From assembly GCA_964459065.1 (NCBI GenBank), contig CAYWMN010000076.1, forward strand, positions 1-14,826: DNA of 14,826 nucleotides. The letters run 5' to 3'. The DNA comes from JAMCXS01 sp964459065. GTDB lineage: Bacteria; Acidobacteriota; Terriglobia; UBA7540. The position numbers and the translations under genes are program-made. Below are positions 1-6,566 of this stretch, piece after piece. Numbering within the stretch: position 1 is the first letter of the stretch; every line of letters begins with the position of its first letter. The notes beneath the pieces are model-generated. The model was not told the origin of the DNA. It was given only the letters and a program-made list of their open reading frames with translations, and made no database searches.

Positions 1-123
1 TCGCTGCGTTTGCCGCTCTGCCTGCGATTGTTGCTGGGCATTGGTCGGTAGGCTTATCCCCACCAACAACGCCGCGCTGATCACAGCCGCCACAACCATT
101 CGGTTCAAAATACTAATTTTCAC
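1..123 (-). CDS. Secreted protein of unknown function, N-terminal part only (runs off left edge)
   Basis: The minus strand from a GTG at 121-123 is open for all 41 codons to the window edge. The translation begins MKISILNRMVVAAVISAALL (GTG read as Met) and continues with a small-residue stretch ending in TNA before a Gln-rich segment. This is a typical Sec signal peptide with probable cleavage after TNA (about residue 29). An AGGAGG lies 6 nt upstream of the GTG and decides the start over the in-frame ATG at codon 9. The mature protein starts with a polar Gln/Arg/Glu-rich segment, but too little is present to assign a family. The gene points out of the window. A short hydrophobic ORF overlaps its start by 4 nt, so the two could be translationally coupled. 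Confidence 0.7.
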   Translation of the reverse strand, partial: MKISILNRMVVAAVISAALLVGISLPTNAQQQSQAERQTQR

Positions 124-212
124 GCCACACCTCCTGAGTAATCCGATCGCTCCACGGGATAAAGCCCATGAAGAGCACCCGCAAGGAGCACGACAAGCAG
201 GATAAAAAACAT
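120..212 (-). CDS. Possible 30-residue hydrophobic peptide overlapping the next gene
   Basis: This is an ATG-to-TGA frame of 30 codons. It starts with the hydrophobic run MFFILLVVLLAGALHG and ends in a short polar tail containing YSGG. Its stop overlaps the GTG start of the left-edge gene in a GTGA arrangement (4-nt overlap), a common sign of translational coupling. The layout, a hydrophobic LL-rich helix followed by GAL and an SGG segment, loosely recalls the N-terminal half of DUF3309-type small membrane proteins, but it stops early. No convincing Shine-Dalgarno precedes the ATG. It could therefore be a truncated relic or simply a chance frame, and the call is tentative. Confidence 0.3.
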   Translation of the reverse strand: MFFILLVVLLAGALHGLYPVERSDYSGGVA

Positions 213-296
213 GGCCAAATTCGTCCGTTGCCGCCGACTCTCGCAACTCCGGTTACTTTACTTGTACTCTGAACTAATTCGCGCGTCAGTCTCGTA

Positions 297-336
297 CTGC
301 TCACTCAGTTGGTCAAAATTGCTCACTCAAGTTGAT
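297..336 (+). repeat. Direct repeat copy 1, IS21-end-like
   Basis: This 40-bp sequence contains the core TTGGTCAAAATTGCTCA and matches the copy at 1170-1209 in the same orientation at 31 of 40 positions by hand alignment. It also contains an internal near-duplication of GCTCACTCA(A)GTTG about 22 bp apart. Repeated GGTCA/TTTTGACC-type units are known from the ends of IS21-family (istA/istB) elements. Assignment to that family is inference, since no transposase gene is present. Confidence 0.45.
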
Positions 337-457
337 GAGGGGAAAATAGAGGTGAGGCCGGTGGCATCCGGCGAGGATTCGACTTCGGATAGGCACTGAT
401 ATTTCGTTAAAGACACCGTGACTAAAACTGGCGTTTCAGGATTTCGGCGTCCATCAT

Positions 458-478
458 GATTTGCCGCTTGGGCAAATC
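458..478. repeat. Perfect 8-bp inverted repeat with 5-nt loop
   Basis: GATTTGCC and GGCAAATC form a perfect 8-bp stem around the 5-nt loop GCTTG. It lies about 95 bp past the stop codon of the minus-strand gene at 574-1068. It has no long T-run on either side, so it is either a weak or Rho-assisted terminator stem or a protein-binding palindrome. Confidence 0.5.
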
Positions 479-509
479 TTATGCCAACCCATTAATTCGT
501 CTATCACTC

Positions 510-559
510 CACCTGCGGGGAGACTCGGCCCGTGTTGGGTGAATCCTCCCCCGAAGGTG
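510..559 (-). terminator. Long imperfect hairpin just after the small secreted protein gene
   Basis: The arms CACCTGCGGGGAG (510-522) and CTCCCCCGAAGGTG (546-559) pair almost completely, with one mismatch and one bulge, around a 23-nt loop that itself contains a CCC/GGG pairing. The hairpin starts about 14 nt after the stop codon of the minus-strand gene, where a terminator or 3'-end stabilising stem is expected. No T-tract follows on the minus strand, so classic intrinsic termination is not supported by sequence alone. Confidence 0.4.
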
Positions 560-573
560 TCCTGGCTAAATCG

Positions 574-1068
574 TTAGAACAGGTTGAGGGTGATGCGAAT
601 GCCGGAATGCCTCGGGTTGTATAGGTAATAGTTTCCCCCGACGTATTCGACATAGACGTTGTCGTTGTAGCTCCAGCCGGATGGCCATGGCTGATTGAAT
701 CCAAACCAATAGCCGCTGTACTGGAAGCGGTTGTACCCCTTGACCATCTTGGGACGGATCATGCGGAACGAGTGGCCATGACCAAAATGGGCACGGTAAT
801 GGTTGTCAGGAATGCGACCATAATGGTTGCCATTGTTGCCGTTGCCGTGATTGCCACGGTTATTGGCAACGGCGCGAGTCTGCTGCTTGCCCTTCGTCTG
901 CTGCGTGCGCTGAGCCTTCTTCGCGTGCCGTGTGGGCTGCTGGTGCGACTGCTTGACATTTGCCCCGCCTCCGCCCTTTTCTTTATGTCCTTTTTGTGCA
1001 AATGCAGGGATGGTGGCTCCCAGAACTAAGAACAGAACTACTGTGCTGATAATCCTGACCTGTTTCAT
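574..1068 (-). CDS. Small secreted basic protein, His/Asn/Gly-rich linker and aromatic C-terminal domain
   Basis: The protein is 164 residues from the ATG at 1068. An upstream ATG at 1083 would add five residues, but GGAG about 9 nt before 1068 favours the shorter form. Residues 1-25 are a Sec signal peptide (MKQVRII, hydrophobic core, then AFA before QKG). Residues 26 to about 85 are Lys/Gln/Gly/Asn-rich and probably disordered. The C-terminal half is compact and aromatic (PDNHYRAHFGH, a YSGYWFGF segment, QPWPSGW, YVEYVGGNYYLYNP). I recall similar Tyr/Trp-rich C-terminal domains in small secreted acidobacterial proteins of unknown function, but I cannot name a family with certainty. The His/Gly-rich stretch could bind metal; this is inference. 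It is transcribed alone on the minus strand from a recognisable promoter. Confidence 0.75.
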   Translation of the reverse strand: MKQVRIISTVVLFLVLGATIPAFAQKGHKEKGGGGANVKQSHQQPTRHAKKAQRTQQTKGKQQTRAVANNRGNHGNGNNGNHYGRIPDNHYRAHFGHGHSFRMIRPKMVKGYNRFQYSGYWFGFNQPWPSGWSYNDNVYVEYVGGNYYLYNPRHSGIRITLNLF

Positions 1069-1133
1069 GGCTATTGTCTCCATTTCAACTCATCTCAAAT
1101 CCGCCTCGCATCAGATACTGGAGGTGCACTCCC

Positions 1134-1162
1134 TTTATACCCGGGGCTGAATCACCCGTCAG
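1134..1162 (-). promoter_or_regulatory. Sigma70-type promoter for the small secreted protein gene
   Basis: Read on the minus strand, CTGACG (-35, 4 of 6 consensus) is followed after 17 nt by TATAAA (-10, 5 of 6). This puts a start site near 1127 and a leader of roughly 60 nt before the ATG at 1068. A perfect 7-bp inverted repeat (1144-1165) covers the -35 and spacer and may be an operator. Confidence 0.45.
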
Positions 1163-1165
1163 CCC
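1144..1165. promoter_or_regulatory. Candidate operator, GGGCTGA-N8-TCAGCCC
   Basis: A perfect 7-bp inverted repeat with an 8-bp spacer lies across the -35 hexamer and spacer of the predicted minus-strand promoter. A dimeric repressor bound here would block polymerase. The regulator is not identifiable from the site. Confidence 0.35.
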
Positions 1166-1169
1166 AGTC

Positions 1170-1209
1170 CTGCTCACGCCTTTGGTCAAAATGGCTCATC
1201 CCGGTTAAT
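1170..1209 (+). repeat. Direct repeat copy 2, IS21-end-like
   Basis: Same orientation and layout as the copy at 297-336, with the shared core TTGGTCAAAAT(N)GCTCA. The stop codon of the open frame at 1205-1408 lies inside this repeat, which fits truncation of a gene by insertion or recombination at this point. Confidence 0.45.
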
Positions 1210-1610
1210 CAAGATTCGACGTCGCAGGCAGGCCGTAAAAGGAACCGTTCCCGTCGCCTCTCTCCGTGTTCATGACTGTGTCGGGAGCCCCTTGGGCGAT
1301 AAAAGTCAGATCATTGCCCGGATTGGGGATTTCCGAAACCTGGATAAGGGTGATCGTAGAGGAAACATTCCCGTTCGTAGTCTGAATTAAAGGCACCCTT
1401 GAATTCACCTTCTTTCCAGACCCGGAGGGTCTCCGAATCGAAATCTACCAGGCCTGATACCGTGACAACTTTTCCATCATCATCTCCGGCAGGCGATGAT
1501 CCGGGCCGCAGTGAAGCGCCTGCAGCCATGGCAGGACACCTAATCGCTTGACTTTTCGTTCTGTGGTTTTTGGCCGTCATCCGCGTGACTAAAGTCATAG
1601 TCAGGGACAC
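1205..1610 (-). pseudogene. Possible broken gene remnant, family not recognised
   Basis: Two minus-strand frames here read somewhat like protein. One (1311-1610) has a low-complexity start followed by GKVVTVSGLVDFDSETLRVW. The other (1205-1408) ends in a segment containing TITLIQVSEIPNPGNDL. They overlap in different frames, and neither has a good ribosome binding site or signal peptide. One reading is a single small gene broken by a frameshift near 1390-1430 and cut off at its 3' end by the repeat at 1170-1209. It may equally be noncoding; I recognise no domain. Confidence 0.22.
1586..1603. promoter_or_regulatory. Candidate operator upstream of the NO reductase, TGACTA-N6-TAGTCA
   Basis: A perfect 6-6-6 inverted repeat is centred about 90 bp before the norZ start codon. 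It contains a further overlapping TGACT-AA-AGTCA palindrome, so there are three TGACT/AGTCA half-sites in 18 bp. A -10-like CATAAT lies at 1619-1624 with no matching -35, which would fit an activator-dependent promoter. It does not match the FNR/NNR box (TTGAT-N4-ATCAA) or the NsrR motif as I know them. Confidence 0.35.
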
Positions 1611-1684
1611 TCAAGAATCATAATTTAGGTCATTCAGACGTTATCCCACTCACCGCGTCACTGCCGACGCAAGGAGTCAACCGT

Positions 1685-3970
1685 ATGGATGCCAACCCCA
1701 ACCGCGGCCTGATGATCTCCAGCAAGTGGGGCCAAGCCGTTGTGATTGTATTCCTTTTCGGCTTCTTTGTAATGGGGCTACTGGCGTACCGAACCTATAC
1801 TAGCGAGCCTCCCATTCCCGCTAAGGTTGTTGACCCGTCCGGCCAGGTCCTCTTTACGCATGCCGACATTATTCGCGGACAGGAAACCTTTCTCCGCAAC
1901 GGCCTGATGGAGTACGGCTCCATCTTTGGCCATGGGGCCTACCTGGGACCGGACTACACCGCAGATTACCTCCACCGTGCCGCGCTCATTGTCCGCATGC
2001 AGTACGGGGGTGCAGAGTCTGACCGCGCCCGGGCGCAAACCGTTAAGGATTTCAAGACCAACCGTTACGACCCTGCAACTGGAACTTTGGAATATACCGC
2101 CGCTCAAGCCACCGCGTTCAAAGACCTTGAGGTTCATTATGGGGACTTCTTCTCCCAGCCCAGCACGCGATTCGGCTTGCGTGCCAAAGCCATCACTAAT
2201 CCACAACAGATTGATAATCTGACGGCATTCTTCAGTTGGTCGGCCTGGGCCTCGGCCTCCTCACGGCCCGGCCTTGAATACTCTTACACCAATAACTGGC
2301 CGTCGGAATCGCTGGTGGGCAATCACCTCACGGCCGATGCCGTTGTGTGGAGCGTGCTCTCGCTGATTGCGCTACTGGGAGGCATCGGCCTGCTGTTGGC
2401 AGCCTTTGGCCGCTGGAACTTCCTCGGCTGGCATGGACGTGAACGGGCCGTCGTGTCGTTTCGTCCTCCGGACTCCGTGAGCCTGACGCCTGCGCAGCGA
2501 GCCACAGCATACTTTTTCCTGGTGATGGCCGTGCTGTTTTTGCTGCAAACGCTTCTGGGCGGCGCTTCCCAGCATTATCGTGCCGACCTCTCCAACTTTT
2601 TCGGGCTCGACCTCGCCCGCATCCTGCCTTTCAATATCGCCCGGACGTGGCACGTGCAGCTGGCGATTTTCTGGGTGGCGACCTCCTATCTGGCGGCCGG
2701 GATATTTCTGGTGCCGATGATTACCAAGCGCGAGCCCAAAGGGCAGCATTGGCTCGCCTATGGGCTTCTCGGAGCGCTATTCGTTGTGGTGGCTGGCAGC
2801 CTGCTTGGAGAGTACGCCGGGATCGAAGGCTGGATTCAGCATCTTTGGATGTGGTTCGGCGACCAAGGCTTTGAATATCTCGACCTCGGACGATTCTGGC
2901 AAATTCTGCTGACGGTTGGGCTGCTGTTCTGGGTGATTATTCTTTTCCGCGGGCTGCGCGGGCGCCTGAGCAACGAGCATCTGGGCAACCTGCCGTGGCT
3001 CTTCTTTTTCTCGGCGCTATCCATTCCGGCTTTTTATGCCGTCGGTCTGCTGGCCCGGCCGGGCGAGGCGTTCACCACCACGGACTTCTGGCGGTTCTGG
3101 GTGGTGCACCTCTGGGTGGAGGATTTTCTGGAGTTGTTCACAACCATCATGGTGGCTTACATCTTTGTGCTGCTGGGCGTGGTCCATGAACGTGTAGCGC
3201 TAAGGGTGGTTTATCTCGACATCCTGCTCTATTCTGCCGGCGGGGTGATCGGCACGATGCACCACCTCTATTTTTCCGGCGAACCCGCCGTGCACATGGC
3301 GCTGGGCGCCTTCTTCTCGGCGGCGGAAGTGATTCCGCTCACTTTTCTCACGCTGGAGGCCTGGAGCTTCCTGCAATTGGGTGCGGAGCAGAGCGCCAGA
3401 TCGAAGTCACCCTTCCCGCACTTCTGGGCCGTGATGTTTCTTGTGGCTGTAGGTTTCTGGAACTTCCTTGGTGCCGGAATCTTCGGCTTCCTCATCAACC
3501 TGCCGGTGGTGTCCTACTATGAAATCGGGACGGCCCTGACGGCCAATCACGCGCACGCCGCCATGATGGGCGTTTACGGAATGCTGGCCGTGGGATTGGC
3601 ACTGTTCTGCCTGCGCTACATGATCCCTCAGGATCGCTGGTCCGACAGGGCGGCAAAAATCAGCTTCTGGTCATTGAATCTTGGGCTGGCCTGGATGTGC
3701 TTTGCCTCGCTGTTCCCGCTGGGTGTCATCCAACTGTATCACTCCGTCCGCTACGGCTATTACAACGCACGGACGCTCCAGTATCTCACGGGCCACCTGA
3801 ACGCTTTGATTGAGTGGTTGCGGCTTCCCGGCGACACGTTGTTTATTGTGGGTGGCGTACTCCCGGTTGTTTATCTCGCGTGGCTTGGCGTCCGGCACGT
3901 GGCGCCGAGAATCAGGACTCAGAAACCGGAAGAGAGTCTCTACACCGAGATCGTCGAAGTGCTGGAGTGA
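1685..3970 (+). CDS. norZ: Quinol-dependent nitric oxide reductase (qNOR)
   Basis: This 761-residue membrane protein reduces two NO to N2O using quinol electrons; length is normal for qNOR. The start is fixed by AAGGAG 8 nt upstream of the ATG. Residues about 13-34 form the first membrane helix. Residues 35-215 form the periplasmic cytochrome-c-like domain, which has no cysteine and hence no CxxCH haem site, as expected of the quinol type. The catalytic core follows with all metal ligands visible by comparison with characterised NORs: H323 (RTWHVQL) and H624 for low-spin haem b, H622 for haem b3 (NHAHAAMMG), H475, H526 and H527 for non-haem iron (HLWVE, GTMHH), and the active-site glutamate E479. 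It heads a compact plus-strand run with two further genes. Single-subunit qNORs serve in NO detoxification or denitrification; no other denitrification gene is in view, so detoxification is the simpler inference. Confidence 0.95.
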   Translation: MDANPNRGLMISSKWGQAVVIVFLFGFFVMGLLAYRTYTSEPPIPAKVVDPSGQVLFTHADIIRGQETFLRNGLMEYGSIFGHGAYLGPDYTADYLHRAALIVRMQYGGAESDRARAQTVKDFKTNRYDPATGTLEYTAAQATAFKDLEVHYGDFFSQPSTRFGLRAKAITNPQQIDNLTAFFSWSAWASASSRPGLEYSYTNNWPSESLVGNHLTADAVVWSVLSLIALLGGIGLLLAAFGRWNFLGWHGRERAVVSFRPPDSVSLTPAQRATAYFFLVMAVLFLLQTLLGGASQHYRADLSNFFGLDLARILPFNIARTWHVQLAIFWVATSYLAAGIFLVPMITKREPKGQHWLAYGLLGALFVVVAGSLLGEYAGIEGWIQHLWMWFGDQGFEYLDLGRFWQILLTVGLLFWVIILFRGLRGRLSNEHLGNLPWLFFFSALSIPAFYAVGLLARPGEAFTTTDFWRFWVVHLWVEDFLELFTTIMVAYIFVLLGVVHERVALRVVYLDILLYSAGGVIGTMHHLYFSGEPAVHMALGAFFSAAEVIPLTFLTLEAWSFLQLGAEQSARSKSPFPHFWAVMFLVAVGFWNFLGAGIFGFLINLPVVSYYEIGTALTANHAHAAMMGVYGMLAVGLALFCLRYMIPQDRWSDRAAKISFWSLNLGLAWMCFASLFPLGVIQLYHSVRYGYYNARTLQYLTGHLNALIEWLRLPGDTLFIVGGVLPVVYLAWLGVRHVAPRIRTQKPEESLYTEIVEVLE

Positions 3971-3971
3971 A

Positions 3972-4529
3972 ATGATGATCGATGGCTTCCATGTTGAAGT
4001 GCTGATGGCGGGTGGATACTCGATATTCCTGGTGGGCGTCGCGGTCACGTTGGAATGGCTGGCCAAGCATTCGCATCGCCGGTCTGAGCAGATGCGGGTG
4101 ACCGGCTTTAAGTACCATCAGGAGTTCGACCATTGGGAATGCCCGACGGGAAAGTTGCTCCGCCGCCACTCCGTGGACCACCAGCACAACATTGTGCGCT
4201 ACCGCGCGCCGGGGCACATCTGCAACTGCTGCCACAAGAAACCCGACTGTACTGATTCCGACGATGGCCGGGAAATCGAGCGGCGCGTCAATTCCTGGGT
4301 CCAATCGGAGATTCGCCGTTTCCACCGCGGCATTTCCCTGGCGCTGGTGCTGCTGGCTGGATTGATCCTGGGGGCGCAAATAGCCTGGTATCACCAGACG
4401 AGGGACCGGATCGTGATCGCGGTTCTGCTGATCGCTGTCAGCGCTTTCGGCCTGCGGTTATTCAAGCAGTTTGACATCACCTCACGCTCAGATCAGAATA
4501 CGTTCGGCTACCACCAAGGCGATATCTGA
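3972..4529 (+). CDS. Membrane protein with transposase-like zinc-binding Cys motif, coupled to qNOR
   Basis: The protein is 185 residues from the ATG 1 nt after the norZ stop, which implies translational coupling. An open frame extends upstream inside norZ, but that part is out of frame with norZ and is not expected to be used. Predicted helices are at residues about 11-31, 120-140 and 146-164. Between the first two lies a soluble segment (32-118) with C57-P-x-G, then Y77-R-A, then C84-x2-C87-x5-C93-T. This order and spacing resemble the Cys-rich zinc segment of IS1182-type DDE transposases, but no catalytic DDE domain is present and the segment sits between membrane helices. I know no established function. 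Its position suggests a part in qNOR assembly, metal delivery or redox/NO sensing; this is inference. Confidence 0.8.
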   Translation: MMIDGFHVEVLMAGGYSIFLVGVAVTLEWLAKHSHRRSEQMRVTGFKYHQEFDHWECPTGKLLRRHSVDHQHNIVRYRAPGHICNCCHKKPDCTDSDDGREIERRVNSWVQSEIRRFHRGISLALVLLAGLILGAQIAWYHQTRDRIVIAVLLIAVSAFGLRLFKQFDITSRSDQNTFGYHQGDI

Positions 4530-4545
4530 GAACCAGGGGGAAAAA

Positions 4546-6321
4546 GTGAGGTCCAAGAAGCGTTCAGCACAAAAGACAGCCGGGTCGAAAAAGGATTTTA
4601 CGCGCCGCGATTTCCTGAAGGCGACGAGTGTGGCCTTATCCAGCGGACTGATTGTCCCGCAACCTGCGGCGGCCTCGACCGAGGCTACGGGCACGCTCCA
4701 GGTGGAAATCCGTGATGGAGCGACAAAGGAAGTCGTCCCTGCGATGGTTTGCATCACGTCTCTTGCCGACCGCAAATGGCGCACGCCGCCCGATGGCCGA
4801 ACCTCGCCTCCTTTCACCACCACCCGCGATTTCTACGAAGGCCTTCCTTCCTGGAAGCCGGGAGATATTGGACCCGTAAGGGTCACGGCGGGGGACTATC
4901 ACAACAACAACATACGATCCGGCGTTTACGGAGCGAAATCCGCCTATCCATTCTGGAAGGAACCGGCAACCTACTTTGTTTCCAAGCCGTTTTCCATCAC
5001 TCTTCCGGCGGGCAAGTGGCGGCTGGCCGTGGCAAGGGGAATCGAATATCGGCCCGTCTTCGAAGAGTTTGACGTTGCTCAGGGGGAAGCGCTTGAACGT
5101 AAAATTGTGCTCCACCGCTGGGTCAACATGCCCAAACTCGGGTGGTACTCCGGCGACGACCACGTTCACATGGTGAGAGTCACGCCGAACCAGAATGAAC
5201 TCCTTATGACCTGGACCCGCGCGGAAGATGTGCATGTGTCCAACATCCTGCGCATGGGCGATCCGCACAAGACCTATTTCGAGCAGGAGGGTTACGGAGA
5301 ACATTACCGCTACGAGCATGAGGATTACGTGCTGGCTTCGGGCCAGGAAGACCCTCGCATGCACATTACCGGACAAGGGCACGCCATTGGATTGAACCTC
5401 AAGGCGCCCGTCCGGGACGTCACCCGTTATCGCCTCTACGGCGCCGTATTCGATGGAATCCATGCGCAAGGGGGATTGGCGGGTTACGCCCACCTGGCCT
5501 GGGCTCAGCAACTCGGTCAGGAAGCCTCCCCGCGCGAGCGGGTCTATGCCGTGTGGGATGCCACCATCAACGTGGTTCGCCATAAGGTAGACTTTCTCGA
5601 GATTCTGCAATTTCGGATGCTCGGGGTGAAGGACTATTACGATTTTCTAAGCCTGGGCTTCAAATTGACGGCCTCGGCGGGCACGGACCTTCCGTGGGGC
5701 AACACCATCGGTGAGGTGCGGATGTACGCGCACACGGGGCCAAAATTTTCCGCTGACGCCTGGTTTGCAGCCATGAAAGCAGGAAAAACCTTTGTGACCA
5801 ACGGGCCCATGGTGACGCTTGAGGCTGATGGCGCCGGCCTGGGAGAGGAGTTGCAGGTTCGCCGGAATCGCCGGGTGCGAATCCGCGCTAAGGCTTGGGC
5901 ACCTGCCAGCATCGGTTCGCCAAAGCTGCTGGAAATCATCAGCCAGGGCCGGGTGATCCATTCCGCCGAGTCCGCGAACCCCGGCCAGCATGAGCTCAAG
6001 GCAGATTTTCATCTGAAGGCGGACGAGAGCCAGTGGATCGCGGCCCGGGTGAAGTCACACAACGGGGCGCTCGCTCACACTTCGCCTCTATATGTTCTGG
6101 TCGACGGCAAGAGCTTCCGAGACCAGAAGGCGCTGCCGCAGCTGGTGAAGTACCGCATGGATGTGCTGGATTTCATCGCCGGCCGCTTGCGCGACCCGCA
6201 ATTTGTCTCCAGCAAGGTTTATCGGGAAAGCGAAGTGAAAGCCTTCCGTCAGGAGCTGGAGGACGCGCGCGCGCGGTACACCCAGCTTCTCTCTTCTGGC
6301 TCAACAGGTGCAGGAGTCTGA
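4546..6321 (+). CDS. Tat-exported CehA/McbA-family metallohydrolase (PHP-like)
   Basis: The protein is 591 residues from a GTG at 4546, chosen because AGGGGG lies just upstream and the next in-frame start (ATG 4471) would overlap the preceding gene by 59 nt. TRRDFLK (RR at 20-21) followed by a hydrophobic stretch and PAAA (about 40-44) is a twin-arginine signal, so a folded, metal-loaded protein is probably exported. Residues about 50-195 look like a beta-sandwich. The CehA/McbA PHP-like fold follows: GDDHVHM (H206, H208) as first metal motif, AGYAHLAW (H316), FLEILQF, and TASAGTDLPWG (D381), then a KTFVTNGP segment typical of the family and a C-terminal beta domain. Family members hydrolyse phosphoester or carbamate-like bonds; the substrate here is unknown. 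It is 16 nt after the membrane protein gene, so probably co-transcribed with norZ. Confidence is high for family, low for substrate. Confidence 0.85.
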   Translation: MRSKKRSAQKTAGSKKDFTRRDFLKATSVALSSGLIVPQPAAASTEATGTLQVEIRDGATKEVVPAMVCITSLADRKWRTPPDGRTSPPFTTTRDFYEGLPSWKPGDIGPVRVTAGDYHNNNIRSGVYGAKSAYPFWKEPATYFVSKPFSITLPAGKWRLAVARGIEYRPVFEEFDVAQGEALERKIVLHRWVNMPKLGWYSGDDHVHMVRVTPNQNELLMTWTRAEDVHVSNILRMGDPHKTYFEQEGYGEHYRYEHEDYVLASGQEDPRMHITGQGHAIGLNLKAPVRDVTRYRLYGAVFDGIHAQGGLAGYAHLAWAQQLGQEASPRERVYAVWDATINVVRHKVDFLEILQFRMLGVKDYYDFLSLGFKLTASAGTDLPWGNTIGEVRMYAHTGPKFSADAWFAAMKAGKTFVTNGPMVTLEADGAGLGEELQVRRNRRVRIRAKAWAPASIGSPKLLEIISQGRVIHSAESANPGQHELKADFHLKADESQWIAARVKSHNGALAHTSPLYVLVDGKSFRDQKALPQLVKYRMDVLDFIAGRLRDPQFVSSKVYRESEVKAFRQELEDARARYTQLLSSGSTGAGV

Positions 6322-6566
6322 GTAGCCGGTCGGGACAACGAGAAAACCAAGCTTGCTCAATCGACCGCTCCCGGCATACGATCACGTCCGCGGGTTCGGT
6401 TCCCCGCGGTGGTAGAGGATGTGGCGAAAGCCGCAGGGCTGGCAGGATTGATCCTGGTGCCGACCCGTGCGGCCGGTATCCGGCTTGCTTCAGGCTTTAT
6501 CGCTCATTAGAAGTCGGTCAAAAAACAGGTTGGAGATGCCGCGGTCAGGCTGCGCCGCTCCGTAGC

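Larger units (their letters stand above)
213..573. other. Gene-free interval with repeat copy and two hairpins
   Basis: I see no credible coding frame in these 361 bases; the short open frames lack ribosome binding sites and protein-like composition. The interval holds the first IS21-end-like repeat and two inverted repeats (458-478 and 510-559), listed separately. No convincing promoter was recognised. Confidence 0.6.

Noticed and set aside
4636..5610. A 324-codon minus-strand open frame opposite the CehA-like gene
   Set aside because: Antisense shadow; the opposite strand carries the Tat signal and metal-binding motifs.
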